Source: Helichrysum umbraculigerum (taxonomy: Eukaryota; Streptophyta; Magnoliopsida; Asterales; Asteraceae). From it: 64,000 bases of DNA. The translations under genes and the position numbers were made by a program. Positions within the stretch are counted from its first letter, which is position 1. Every line of letters begins with the position of its first letter. Where the stretch lies: contig CATIUR010000004.1 of NCBI GenBank assembly GCA_949592205.1, positions 66,003,837 to 66,067,836 on the forward strand. Reading direction: 5' to 3'. Shown here in pieces: positions 1 through 10,352 of this stretch. The notes below the pieces were generated by a model. The model saw only the letters and a program-made list of their open reading frames with translations. It was not told the DNA's origin and did no database searches.

Positions 1-1
1 C

Positions 2-1735
2 CTCAGGAGAACTGGTAGAAAGGTGTTGGGCAATAGATCAGGGTTTGATAAAACCAAGGTCAGATGCTTTAACTGTCAGGGTATTGGTCATTTTGCTAGA
101 GAATGCCAAAGACCTAAAGTAGAAGCACAAGGAAAACAAGGTTCGGGAAGTACTCTTGCTTCCAAAGCCTTAGTGGTGAAGCAGTTGGATGGCTCTTATG
201 ATTGGCAAGCTCAATCTGAAGAAGCCTTGATGGCCGAGATTGAAGAGACAACTGCTGGATCAGTTTCCTATATGCCTACTGATATGGAACAGAGAGTAGA
301 GGTGCCTGAGTCTGAAGTGAAGGCAAGTGATGATGACGTGCTATATATGGATTCAGCTCCAGATATGAGTCCTGATGAATTAGTGGCACTTATGGCTGAA
401 TTACAAACTGACAAGAAGAAGGTATGTTTAGATATTCTTAATCTTGCTGATGTTTGTTACTTAGTTACTGATTTACAATCTCATAATAGTGTCTTAACTG
501 TGTCAAATAGCAATTTGTCATCTCAATTAAATATGGATAAGGAATCCTATAAGACTGTTAGATCTGAACTTGATCAAGCTATTATGGATATTCGCAGATT
601 AAGTGATGATAAACATGTCTTAAAAGATAAAATTAAGTCTGATGCTTCGGATAGAACAAAACTTAGAGATACCATAAGTGAAAAATCTGTTATCATAGAT
701 GGTCTCTATATGAATATTAAAGACTTAAATGAGACGATTGCTAGTAAGGATCAGGAAATAGTGAACCTTAACTTAAGGTTAATTGAGCAAAACCGTAAAC
801 TTGAGAACTATAGGACATCTCAAATGGATAAAATGTTAGATGCTCAACGTAGTGTAAAGGACAAGACTGGGTTAGGTTACAATGATGTATCCCCGCCTTT
901 TAATGCCAATTACACTCCTATTCCTGAAGATTCTGAGATGAATGAAGTTAGTCCTGAGATTTCAGTAGCTGATAAACCTGAACAGTCAGAGGCACGGAAA
1001 GATGTTATTAAGAACGTATCATTAGATAATAGCAAGGCTTCTCAGTTCACCAAAATACAATTTGTATCGGGTGGAGTGATTAACGATGCTAAGACTGATG
1101 ATAAAGTTAATAAGGAACAGCTTAAACCTTTAGTGCCTAAGACTCCGGATGAGAAAGCAAAAGTGAGTAAATCGCGCAAGCAGATGTCATGTTTCAAGTG
1201 TCATCAAAAGGGACACGTGGCTTCGTGTTGTCCTAACAAAAAGCCTGAAACACCACATAAGCTTGTGATGGATGAAAAGACACAGACCGACTCTAGTATG
1301 ACTGTAGACGGGTTAGATGCCAAACCTAAGTTAGGTAATAAACCTGTTAACATTCTTAAAAGAGATGGTAAGCATAGTGTCTCCCCTCCTAAACCTAAAC
1401 GGCCATATACTCAAGGTGATAATTCTGTCCATAAGTCTAGGGATGTGACACCGTCGAGGTTTAGAACTACAAGTAGAGGCCATAGTCATTATGAGAGTGG
1501 TACTACTTCACGATCACATGAGTTTAATTATAATTATTATAATAGAGCTCATAATTATGTGCCTAAGAGGTTCTCCTCAAATTCACCTCTTAAGGCTGAT
1601 CGTCCACAAACTCAAGCTACTTCGAAAGTGACCAAAGCTCCTGATGGGAAGGATGGTTATTTTAAAGAGCTTAAGTTTGTTGATGATAAGGGACAAACCA
1701 AGACCGTAATGGCTTGGGTCCCTCTTGATAACTGA
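2..1735 (+). CDS. gag: C1 copia (Sirevirus-like) Gag, N-terminus beyond the window
   Basis: Capsid/nucleocapsid protein of a Ty1/copia retrotransposon; it packages the element RNA in cytoplasmic particles. The frame is open from base 2, and the first residues align with residues just before the first zinc knuckle of the C2 Gag, so the true start lies left of the window. Two CX2CX4HX4C zinc knuckles are visible, at 65-106 and 1190-1231, which is unusual because many copia Gags have one. Between them is a long heptad-like, Leu/Ile/Asn-rich stretch (roughly 430-830) that looks like coiled coil. A TQT motif (1280-1288) resembles the anchor of dynein light chain LC8 ligands; Gag-LC8 interaction has been reported for Sireviruses. 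The frame closes with TGA at 1733-1735, and pol lies in the +1 frame. Confidence 0.9.
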   Translation, partial: LRRTGRKVLGNRSGFDKTKVRCFNCQGIGHFARECQRPKVEAQGKQGSGSTLASKALVVKQLDGSYDWQAQSEEALMAEIEETTAGSVSYMPTDMEQRVEVPESEVKASDDDVLYMDSAPDMSPDELVALMAELQTDKKKVCLDILNLADVCYLVTDLQSHNSVLTVSNSNLSSQLNMDKESYKTVRSELDQAIMDIRRLSDDKHVLKDKIKSDASDRTKLRDTISEKSVIIDGLYMNIKDLNETIASKDQEIVNLNLRLIEQNRKLENYRTSQMDKMLDAQRSVKDKTGLGYNDVSPPFNANYTPIPEDSEMNEVSPEISVADKPEQSEARKDVIKNVSLDNSKASQFTKIQFVSGGVINDAKTDDKVNKEQLKPLVPKTPDEKAKVSKSRKQMSCFKCHQKGHVASCCPNKKPETPHKLVMDEKTQTDSSMTVDGLDAKPKLGNKPVNILKRDGKHSVSPPKPKRPYTQGDNSVHKSRDVTPSRFRTTSRGHSHYESGTTSRSHEFNYNYYNRAHNYVPKRFSSNSPLKADRPQTQATSKVTKAPDGKDGYFKELKFVDDKGQTKTVMAWVPLDN

Positions 1736-1757
1736 TCGTATCTTGTGTTATGTGCAG
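1706..1757 (+). promoter_or_regulatory. Candidate mini-intron or 3' splice site at the C1 gag/pol boundary
   Basis: A T-rich tract ending in TGTGCAG at 1757 directly precedes a pol-frame exon beginning GAGCATGC. The gag stop TGA lies inside CTGAT, a match to the plant branch-point consensus YTRAY, 22 nt upstream of the AG. A GTAATG at 1706 falls exactly on a gag codon boundary. Removing 1706-1757 (52 nt) would join gag to pol in frame. The C2 element has the same arrangement at the same place with a different frame relation. Fifty-two nt is short for a plant intron, so a more distal donor, or +1 frameshifting instead, remains possible. Confidence 0.35.
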
Positions 1758-3029
1758 GAGCATGCTGTGAATAAGGACAGCTGGTGGTATGTAGACAGTG
1801 GATGCTCAAGACACATGACTGGAGAAAGAAGTCTACTGAAGGACTTCAAGGAGAGTCTCAAGCAAAAGGTAAATTTTGCAGGAGATAAAGGAGGAGTAAT
1901 TTCGGGAAAAGGAAAAGTTTCAAATGGAACTTTGACTCTTGAGGATGTGAACTATGTTGAAGAACTTACTCACAACCTAGTGAGTGTTTCCCAAGTCTGT
2001 GATAAAGGTCACCCAGTTTATTTTAATGAAAAGGAGGCCTTAGTCCTGAAGCCAGGTTTCACAATTCCTGATAAATGGATATTGATGAGGGCGCCAAGGA
2101 AGAAGGACATCTATGCTATCAACATGGGTGTTCCTAACTCTTCAATGGTGTCTACATGTTTATTATCCAAGGCTTCGGAAACAGACGCATTGTTATGGCA
2201 TAGGAGAATGGCACATCTGAACTGGAGAAAGATGAATTATATAACCAAAAATGGTTTGGTTCTAGGTGTACCACAAAAACGTTTCGAGTCTGAGGATAAG
2301 TGTGTTCCTTGCATGAAAGGAAAGCAGCACAAGAAACCACACAGACCTAAGACTGAAAACTCTATCTCCTCGCCATTTGAATTGCTACATATGGACCTCT
2401 TCGGCCCTATAAGCAAAAGAAGTCTAGGTGGCAAATGGTATTGTTTGGTTGTCACAGATGATTATTCTAGATTTTCTTGGGTATTCTTTTTGGGATCAAA
2501 GGATGAGACTCCTGGAATTCTAATTGAGTTCTTTGATCTAGTAGAGAATGTCTATAAAAGGAGAGTTAAGCGTATTCGTAGTGACAATGGAACAGAATTT
2601 AAGAATTCAACGTTGAATATCTATTGCTTAAGCAAAGGGATATTACATCAATTCAGTGCACCTTATGAACCTCAACAGAATGGTGTTGCTGAAAGGAAAA
2701 ATAGAACATTGATTGAAGCTGCTAGAACAATGCTTGCTGATTCAAAGCTTCCGGTCATCTTTTGGGCAGAAGCAGTGAATACAGCATGTTATGTTCTTAA
2801 TAGAGTTCTTACGGTTAAGAGACATAACAAGACTTGTTATGAGCTTTTGAACAATAAGAAACCTAACTTAAAAGGGTTTGAACCCTTTGGAGTTTCATGC
2901 ACCATATTAAAGACTGGACATCAAGCTAAATTTGGTGAGAAGGCTGACGAAGGATTTTTCCTAGGTTATATGCCCAATTCGCCAAAAAAGAGAGTCTTTA
3001 ATAAAGTCACAACAACCTTCAGAGGATAA
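1725..3029 (+). CDS. pol: C1 copia Pol, protease and integrase part
   Basis: N-terminal half of a Ty1/copia polyprotein. The aspartic protease motif DSGCSRHMTG starts at 1794. A GAG-pre-integrase/zinc-binding region with the H-H-C-C pattern (HRRMAHL ... CVPCMKGK) spans about 2197-2330. The integrase core follows, with MDLFGP near 2389, RSDNGTEFKN near 2578 and the conserved glutamate in QNGVAERKNRT. The domain order protease-integrase-RT marks it as copia rather than gypsy. Pol is one frame ahead of gag. The frame stops at 3029, shortly after the integrase motif RVFNK; in C2 the same motif continues for many more residues, so a deletion or frameshift near 3000-3010 has probably broken this copy. 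The first methionine here is not necessarily used; the frame likely comes from gag. Confidence 0.9.
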   Translation: MITDRILCYVQEHAVNKDSWWYVDSGCSRHMTGERSLLKDFKESLKQKVNFAGDKGGVISGKGKVSNGTLTLEDVNYVEELTHNLVSVSQVCDKGHPVYFNEKEALVLKPGFTIPDKWILMRAPRKKDIYAINMGVPNSSMVSTCLLSKASETDALLWHRRMAHLNWRKMNYITKNGLVLGVPQKRFESEDKCVPCMKGKQHKKPHRPKTENSISSPFELLHMDLFGPISKRSLGGKWYCLVVTDDYSRFSWVFFLGSKDETPGILIEFFDLVENVYKRRVKRIRSDNGTEFKNSTLNIYCLSKGILHQFSAPYEPQQNGVAERKNRTLIEAARTMLADSKLPVIFWAEAVNTACYVLNRVLTVKRHNKTCYELLNNKKPNLKGFEPFGVSCTILKTGHQAKFGEKADEGFFLGYMPNSPKKRVFNKVTTTFRG

Positions 3030-4908
3030 GTCTCAAGAAACAGTAGATCCTGATGAACTCTCTACAAAGTTTGATGAGATACTTACTCCTTTGAAACATT
3101 TAAGAATATCTTCAGCACGTACGGAAGGTGTACCTGAATTGGAAGAGATTGGTACTAATTTAGAAGATGATATACCGGTTGAACCAGTTACTACAACTAG
3201 AACGAGTAAGAATCATCCCGTTGAAAACATCATCGGTGATATTAATACTCCGGTTCAAACCAGGCATCAATCCAGAACTAGTACGTCTGAGAATTCTGAA
3301 TACCAAAGCTTGTATACTGCAATGAAAGAGACAGAGATTCCTAATCAATGTCTATATTCATGCTATATCTCACAAGTCGAGCCTAAAAATGTTCAAATGG
3401 CTTTAAAAGAAAGCTCGTGGGTAGAAGCAATGCAAGAAGAACTATCTCAGTTCTCTAAATTACAAGTATGGGAGTTGGTTGACCTACCGAAGGGAGAATA
3501 TCCAATTGGTACTAGATGGGTATTTAAGTGCAAGAGAGATGATAAGGGAATCGTTACTCGCAATAAAGCTCGTCTAGTGGTTCAAGGTTTTAATCAACAA
3601 GAAGGTATTGACTACAATGAAGTGTTTGCACCAGTTGCTAAGCTAGAAGCAATTAGAGTGTTCTTAGCATTCGCATCTTATTTTGGTATAAAAGTTTATC
3701 AGTTGGATGTTAAGAGTGCCTTTTTGTATGGCAAAGTGGAAGAATTGGTGTATGTTTCACAACCGCCAGGGTTTGCTGATCCTGAGTATCCAGATAGAGT
3801 ATATCGATTGAATAAGGCTCTATATGGATTACATCAAGCACCTAGGGCATGGTATGGAACACTATCAACGTATCTACTTGAGAATGGATTTACAAGAGGA
3901 TCGATTGATAGTACACTGTTTGTGAAATGGAAAAAGAAAGATTTTCTTCTCGTGCAAGTTTATGTTGATGACATTATCTTTGGATCATCTGATGAAAAGA
4001 TGTGTCAAGAATTTGAGAAAGTCATGAGAAAAAGGTTTGAAATGTCTGCAATGGGAGAGTTGAACTTCTTCTTAGGATTACAAGTTGATCAAAAGAAGGA
4101 TGGATTCTTTATTCATCAATCTAAATATACATATGAGCTATTAGAACGCTTTAAGATGGATGAAAGCAAGGTCTACAATACTCCAATTCCAGTCAATCAT
4201 GGACTAGGTCCAGATACATCGAGTGATAGCGATGTGGATCCAACTCTTTATAGAGCCATGATCGGATCACTAATGTATCTTACAGCCTCTAGGCCTGACA
4301 TAATGTTTGCTGTTTGTTTATGCGCAAGATATCAGGCTAATCCGAAAGAGTCACACATGCAAGCTGTTAAACGAATCTTTCGTTACCTCAAAGGGAAACC
4401 TAAGCTGGGTCTTTGGTATCCGATTGATGGAGACTTAGATCTCGTAGCTTATACTGATTCGGATTATGGAGGATGCAATCAAAATAGGAAATCTACGACC
4501 GGAGGATGTCAATTCCTAGGAGGTAGATTAGTATCCTGGCAGTGCAAGAAGCAAACCTCGGTAGCCATTTCTACATGTGAAGCTGAGTATGTTGCAGCTG
4601 GCAGCTGTTGCTCGCAAGTACTTTGGATTCAACAGCAACTGCGGGATTACGGGTTAAATATAACCAATACTCCTATGATGATTGATAACGAATCTACTAT
4701 GTCGATCACCAATAATCCGGTGAAGCACAGTAAAACTAAGCATATTGATATTCGACATCATTTTATTAGAGATTGTGCTGAGAAGAAATTGATAAAGTTA
4801 GTTAAGGTTCCATCATTGGATAACTTAGCAGACTTATACACAAAGGCGTTCGACAGAGCAAGATTTGAGATGTTGGTTCAACTAAACGGAATGAGAAATC
4901 CAGAGTGA
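3007..4908 (+). CDS. pol: C1 copia Pol, reverse transcriptase and RNase H part
   Basis: C-terminal half of the C1 polyprotein, copying RNA into DNA and degrading the RNA strand. The frame is open from about 3007, though the first ATG is at 3091. The RVT_2-type reverse transcriptase starts around 3540 (NKARLVVQGF), with the catalytic YVDDIIFGSS at 3961-3990. RNase H motifs YTDSDYGGC and the conserved EAEY follow near 4450 and 4580. Homologous along its length to the C2 pol on the other strand at 46836-48398. The frame differs from the protease/integrase frame, so this copy would not make an intact polyprotein without a shift. The stop TGA ends at 4908. Confidence 0.9.
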   Translation, partial: SQQPSEDKSQETVDPDELSTKFDEILTPLKHLRISSARTEGVPELEEIGTNLEDDIPVEPVTTTRTSKNHPVENIIGDINTPVQTRHQSRTSTSENSEYQSLYTAMKETEIPNQCLYSCYISQVEPKNVQMALKESSWVEAMQEELSQFSKLQVWELVDLPKGEYPIGTRWVFKCKRDDKGIVTRNKARLVVQGFNQQEGIDYNEVFAPVAKLEAIRVFLAFASYFGIKVYQLDVKSAFLYGKVEELVYVSQPPGFADPEYPDRVYRLNKALYGLHQAPRAWYGTLSTYLLENGFTRGSIDSTLFVKWKKKDFLLVQVYVDDIIFGSSDEKMCQEFEKVMRKRFEMSAMGELNFFLGLQVDQKKDGFFIHQSKYTYELLERFKMDESKVYNTPIPVNHGLGPDTSSDSDVDPTLYRAMIGSLMYLTASRPDIMFAVCLCARYQANPKESHMQAVKRIFRYLKGKPKLGLWYPIDGDLDLVAYTDSDYGGCNQNRKSTTGGCQFLGGRLVSWQCKKQTSVAISTCEAEYVAAGSCCSQVLWIQQQLRDYGLNITNTPMMIDNESTMSITNNPVKHSKTKHIDIRHHFIRDCAEKKLIKLVKVPSLDNLADLYTKAFDRARFEMLVQLNGMRNPE

Positions 4909-4957
4909 TTAGTCTTCCAAGGGTATTTTTGTAATAGTTAGTATTCATGTGTTCTTT

Positions 4958-4981
4958 AAAAAAAAAAAAAAAAAAAAAAAA
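4958..4981 (+). repeat. A24 tract downstream of C1 pol
   Basis: Twenty-four consecutive A, 50 bp past the pol stop, followed by GGCG and, 40 bp on, GGGGAATCGCC. C2 has a related A-rich run followed by GGCAATCGCC at the same place after its pol (46769-46790, minus strand), so the feature is conserved in the lineage rather than a random homopolymer. Confidence 0.75.
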
Positions 4982-7371
4982 GGCGTATGGCATTCATTTG
5001 CTTGTTACCTAAGGGGAATCGCCTTCATTTGAGTTTTTATTTGCAAAAACTAAGGGATATGATAGTACATTAGGAGAATAAGCTTTACAATAATAAGCTT
5101 AAGTCCTAAGTATGATATGGTAGTAGGTTCAAATAAAGTTGCTTTAGAACTACAGCGGTTCTATCAGGTATGTGTTTATATTTATTTGATTATACACCTA
5201 TATCCACAAGTTATAATTTGTCTATTTTTATTAAATCTTTAGATGGCTTCATCATATGATGTACTGGTAGGCAAATTATATGAAATTTTCTAAGCCTTAA
5301 GAAGTAAATTAACTACTTGTTTATTATTTTGTGTTACTATTCTATGATGTATGACATTAAGTCTTAATTGTTGAAGAATGGTATTGCCATACACTGTTAT
5401 CATGCATATTAATTTAAAGTGACAAATAGTAGCAATATGGGTATTAACTTAATTACTGGTAACTTTGTTGTACTAAGTACAGAACTGAAACCTTTAATTA
5501 AATTAATATTCTCAAATATATTTTGAATTATGCTAGAAGGGATCTTCTGTTGTACTACGTACAGACTTAGATAACATAGCATATTCAAAGTATGTTTGAT
5601 ATTTGTCTAACCTTAAAACTTCAAGTGTATGTTATATGTTTTGAAAAGATACATCATTTAGTAACCGCTACCTTGAAATTTAATGATGCAGTGCTATGTG
5701 TTTTACTTGAATTCTTCAGTATGTCATATAATAGGAAGCACTTGATAATACTCATACTAACAATAAAGAGTTTGCTTAGAAAATTGAGTATAATTTGTTT
5801 ATGTGGATCATAATATCGGTAATCGTCTTGGACTGTCTATAATAAAATATTCACTTTATGTGAGTAATGCATTTATTAATTATGCTATGTGGATAAAGGT
5901 ACCTAAGATATAGTTTTATAAATATAAATGTATAAATGATGAATTTAGTTGTAATTTTATAGTAATTTATTTGAATTTCATGAGGTATGTATACTACTAA
6001 TCTGCTTAGACTTTTTAATATATATTTAATTGCTTATTCTTACTAATATGATCCCTAAGCAGATAAAATCTTATTTACTTTGTATATGTACTTTGTTTCA
6101 AATAATTAATAAAATGGTACTTGATACCAAAGTTTATATAGTTGTATTTTTATCTTATATTTATTTGTTTTTAAGTTGTTTATGTTTATCTGAATTTACC
6201 CTTCGGAATTAAATTATACAGTATATTTTTGAGTTGAACAACGTAACAAATACAAGTGAAAATTAATCATAATTTAGACTTGTAAAATATCGGGTTTTTA
6301 TTTATACTTAGCATTAAATTCGTGTTTTTAATTGTTTCTGCGAGTTTGACTAGTCAACTTGCGAATCCACTTGAATTCTCGCGAATCGGATACAGAGTAT
6401 AAAACAGGAGGTCAAACGAGTCAATAGATCACCGGATCCACAGCATTCGCGAGTTCACTTCAACTTAGCGAATCCGCTTCCAGGCGAAACGAGGCGAAAT
6501 ATAGTTTTCGTTTGATTTCGATTTTACGAGTACGGGAACGAGTTTTTGAATCCGTAGATTATATTCAAAACTTCTTTGCGAACATTTTGAGGTATAATAC
6601 AATGGATTTCACCGTTTAAATTGCACGAAATCGAAGTTTTAATAAACTTAGGGTTTCGGTTTATAATTCGAACGATTCACGTATATTAAAGGACTATTAG
6701 AACACGAATCTTTGTGGTTTATGTTAAATGGACGTTAATAAACGTAAATCAATCGATAGATCATGTTAAAATCAACAGATGAATCGATTTTAAGTTTAAA
6801 CTCGCGACGGCTGTTCATCGAACGAGTTGAACCTACGATTCAACTCGCAGCGAGTTGACTAGCGGATCGACCAGCGAGTTGACCTGCAGATCGACATGAT
6901 TAGCGAGTCCACTTGACTGCATATCCAATCGCGAGTTGATAAGCGAAACGAGTTGAACTCGCTTCGCATAGGTGTCTTATGCGAGTCCCGAACTTAGCAA
7001 ATTTTTTTTTTAAGAGTTAAGACTTTTTAATTAATAACTAGTATATTTTGGATTCCTATGACAATGTATGTATATATATATATATCGAAAGTCTACCGAT
7101 TCACAATGTAATCGAGTGGCGTGTCCTAATTTTTGTTAGCGGTATAATATATATATTGGTTTTATAAAACGTTAACGACTTGAGGATTTCTTATTAACAA
7201 GTAATTAATGGATTTTACATATTGGACTTACGACTTATTAGTTATAAGTTATATATGTGTTTAATATGTTAAGAACTAAGATGTTAGATGATCATTTTGA
7301 TTCATAAACATTATAGTTTATAACTTACTAACGTGCATTAACTGTTTTTGTCATTTGTGTTTCTTGTACAG
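4982..7371 (+). other. C1 pol to third-ORF spacer, non-coding
   Basis: About 2.4 kb of AT-rich sequence with no credible coding frame. It ends in a strong 3' splice-site-like sequence (TTTCTTGTACAG at 7360-7371) two bases before the ATG of the downstream ORF. A block at about 6340-6990 is rich in GCGAG/CTCGC words and is listed separately. A (TA)n run lies at 7071-7085. The same spacer position in C2 (44613-46835) is 2.2 kb and also non-coding. Confidence 0.7.
6340..6990 (+). repeat. GCGAGT/ACTCGC dispersed palindromic motif cluster in C1 spacer
   Basis: Words such as GCGAGTTGAC, GCGAATCC, CTCGCGAATC and AACTCGC recur many times on both strands within 650 bp, giving short inverted repeats, for example GTTGACTAGTCAAC-like and CTCGCG cores. 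The same vocabulary (GCGAGTCGAG, GCGAGCCGAG) reappears in the C1 LTR at 11612-11770. C2 carries a different word (GCGACA/TGTCGC) in the same two places. Confidence 0.6.
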
Positions 7372-7373
7372 AT

Positions 7374-8510
7374 ATGGCGAGACAATTCGATAAGGGTCAC
7401 AATATTCTTGTGGATCTTGATCTATCAGCAAAGGGAGCTAGCAAAGTAGCTCAAGTGCTGACCTTCTTTGCACGTTCACGTATTAGATATACGCTTACAG
7501 AGTCTCCACAGATCTCTCAGACTATACTGAACGATTTTTGGACGGACATTCAGTATGATGAATCGGTTAACCCACCGGTTATTCGCGCATCGTTAAATCA
7601 AAAACCGATTATTTTTGCTGCTTCTGACCTTCGTCAGATTTTACATCTGGGTACAGTAGACCAAGAAGATGGTCCTACTGAGTACTCCAGTGATTTTATC
7701 GAGGGTGCGTTAGGTCGCATGGGTTATACTGGTGAGAGAAGAGGACGTCAATTCCTCAAGGCACTTGTTATTGGGCAATGGAGATTCTTATGGCACGTTA
7801 TAGTCACAGTTTTTGGACCGAAGAAGGGCGGTTTTGATGAGTTGAGCCCTGCTCTTGTATCGGCGGTACTGTCACTGGTTTACAATAAACCATACAGTTT
7901 TTGTGATTATATTTTTGGCGAGATGGTAAGACAGATATCGGGTTCTGTTAGATCTAGATTTATGATCTACCCGAGGTTCTGTATGATGATTATCCGTGCT
8001 CATCTTCCGGATATTGTTATCCCTGAGCCGCACTTACGTGTAGATACTATCGCGCTCAGAGGATACAACGCGATGTTTCAGCAGACTATTCGGCGGGAGG
8101 AATATGTCAAGCCGGAGACTCGTGATCTCTTTGGCTATATTGTTGATCCTGCTTATGTGACGCCGCCAAATCATGGGTGGTTGGATGTTGTTCCTGCTGT
8201 TGCTGCTATTGCTGATGTTTTACCAGAACCTGCAGCTGAGGAAGCTCAACCTGAAGATCCACAAGGGCTCCTTGAGGATGTTCTTATTCAGGTTGGTCAG
8301 GTTGATCAGCAAGTGAATCCAGATGTTGCTGCACAGGTTGTGCAAGAGGTTTTGGAGCAGAATGATGATGCGACAAATCCTTTGCTTCAAGACATTGAAA
8401 GTTATTTAGCACCATCTGAGGATGCTGAAGCTGAGGCTGCAAATCCCGAAGTTATATTACTTGAGGATGAGCAGATACAGCTTGATAAATCAGTTGTTGT
8501 ACCGATTGAG
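7374..8510 (+). CDS. C1 third ORF (env position), exon 1: conserved N-terminal domain
   Basis: First exon of a predicted five-exon ORF between pol and the 3' LTR. It begins two bases after a 3' splice-site-like TTTCTTGTACAG. The 379 codons hold a domain with motifs FFARSRI, FWTDIQ, a YNKPYSF-like segment and FGYIVDPAYV, each of which has a collinear counterpart in the C2 ORF at 44607-41983. The frame runs past 8510 to a stop at 8552, but a donor GAG/GTATTA at 8510-8511 joins in phase to an acceptor at 8597. The function of this family is unknown to me; related proteins in composite genomes are often labelled longin-like, which I do not trust. No signal peptide or membrane segment is evident, so env-like describes position, not function. 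Confidence 0.7.
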
Positions 8511-8597
8511 GTATTATATCTGATTAATCTTAAATATATAGAACTTGTATGATAGAGCTTACGCTAATCATAAATGTTGAATATATTTAAACTTTAG

Positions 8598-8937
8598 GAG
8601 ACTGTTAGATCATCTAGAGGTCGTGATTGTGAGACGGCATCAGATGAAGTTTCTGACAATACACCTTCTCCTCCTCCATCTGCTTCTGAAAGGAAGAGAA
8701 AAGGTAAGAGTATTTTGGAGGAAGGAACTGAGGAAGTTGAGATTTCTTTGATGAAGCGTCCGAGAACGCTTACTATTCGAGAAGGTTAGTATTGATTATA
8801 AAAGTTAAATAATCTTAACTTGTTGTTTATCAGGAGTTGAACTGAGACAGTTAATTCTGTATACAGTTGCTCAGGATACACCACAGGTGGAGATGGATGC
8901 ACCGGTGGTTACTGAATCGATATCTTTACCGCTTCAG
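8598..8937 (+). CDS. C1 third ORF, exons 2 and 3
   Basis: Exon 2 (8598-8784) follows an ACTTTAG acceptor and encodes an acidic, Ser/Pro-rich stretch with a basic KRKGK patch, a possible nuclear signal. It ends at GAAG/GTTAGT. A 49-nt intron (8785-8833, ending TTTATCAG) leads to exon 3 (8834-8937), which ends CAG/GTATGA. Exon lengths 187 and 104 bring the reading phase back to zero. The introns are small and T-rich; the 49-nt one is below the usual plant minimum, so its exact borders are uncertain. The region corresponds to the low-complexity linker of the C2 ORF. Confidence 0.5.
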
Positions 8938-9042
8938 GTATGAGATATAAGTTCTATAACTATGAGTGTTATGCAATTAATTAGAGTTTGAGACAGAGTA
9001 ATCTGTAACAATAACTGATTATAATTGTGTTTAACTTTACAG

Positions 9043-9682
9043 CATGAGGTTGCTGATCTAGTTCGTGGAGCTAATTTTCCGACGAACAAAGCAGCTAGAT
9101 TTGCGACAAGTTTGCTTACGCAAGCTTTGTCTCAACCTCATACACCGCTTACCAGAGACTGGCATATTGAGTCTCTTACACCGCCTGGACCAAGAACGAT
9201 ACCTGTTACTCCAACGACTGATGCAGAAAGGATTACATCCTTAGAGTCGAGGGTAAAGGATTTGGAGAAGCTTACTTCTCAGATTCCAGAGCTGGTGTCG
9301 AGCAATCTTCTTCTTTCACAACAGATTCTCAAGCAGAGTGAATCGTACAATCTGTTGATGAAGACTCATGAGACTTTGCTTGCGGACTTCAATGTACAGA
9401 GACTGAAGTTATCTTCTTTAGAGAGTCTGGTCTTGAGATCGCATTCAGGACAGTCTACTCAGGGGGAGATATTGGTATATCTGGAGTCTTGCAAAGAGGA
9501 TGAGCTAAGGAGGAAGAGAGATTCAGACAAAGACGATGATCCCAATGCACCGAGTGGTGAGCAGACTGGTCCTTCAAAGACTGGTGACCAAGCTACTATT
9601 CAGGGGGAGTCTGATGCTGGTGCTAGTGGTTCGGGTGCTGGTACAAGTGCTGATAAGACTGCACAGGTTGATACAGAAGCTG
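9043..9682 (+). CDS. C1 third ORF, exon 4: coiled-coil linker
   Basis: Begins after a TTAACTTTACAG acceptor (intron 8938-9042). A heptad-rich segment (SLESRVKDLEKL ... SLESLV, about 9240-9430) predicts coiled coil, then a Gly/Ser/Asp-rich low-complexity tail. If unspliced at its 3' end, the frame stops at 9696. A good donor, GCTG/GTAAGA at 9682-9683, would instead skip the stop and join in phase to 10353, after TTTTTCTCTAG. The resulting intron 9683-10352 (670 bp, AT-rich, no coding signal) contains nothing else I recognise. C2 has a coiled coil at the same relative place. Confidence 0.6.
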
Positions 9683-10352
9683 GTAAGATAGCTTAGTATT
9701 AGCATAGTGTAGTAATTATTGGTATTAATTTGTACAGAATAATTGTAACTTAATATTTTGGTAATATATTCGGCTTGAGATTGTAATTACAAGTTAAATG
9801 TATTAGATATTATTAAGTTATTTGATTTTATATAATTATGTTAAGATAAAATAGTGATCGAAAGACTTCCGACTCATTGAGTAGTCGAGTGGCGTGTTCC
9901 GATTAATATCGGCGGTCAAAATTTTATGATAACATATGCATTTTAGATTTGATTATGGACTTAAGACCGTAAGGTATATAAGTAATTAACAAGTTAAAAA
10001 TGTATTTGTATTAACTAGACAAATGATATATAATTTAAAGGTTAAATTGATAATGAATGAGATCAATTAACACTTGGAAATTATATAAGTTAATTAATAG
10101 TAAATTTAAATGTTTGGTGATTATTCACAATGCATTAGAATTTAAAATTAATTAATATTTGTTAAGTAGACTTAAGAAATTTTGGATTGATTCAGGGTAA
10201 TCAATAAAAGATTTTATAAGTTGTATGTAAATTGCGTTTATATGTTAGGTTAAAATATACAAAAGAATTAATAAAGAAATTCTTAGATTGGTTCAGGGAA
10301 ATCAATGAAGAATTTGAATTATTAATATATTTGTATTTATGTTTTTCTCTAG

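Noticed and set aside
7374..8552. Longin/synaptobrevin-like host gene
   Set aside because: Sits between copia pol and the 3' LTR and has a collinear homologue in the same place in C2. I see no longin motif, only a memory of automated labels.
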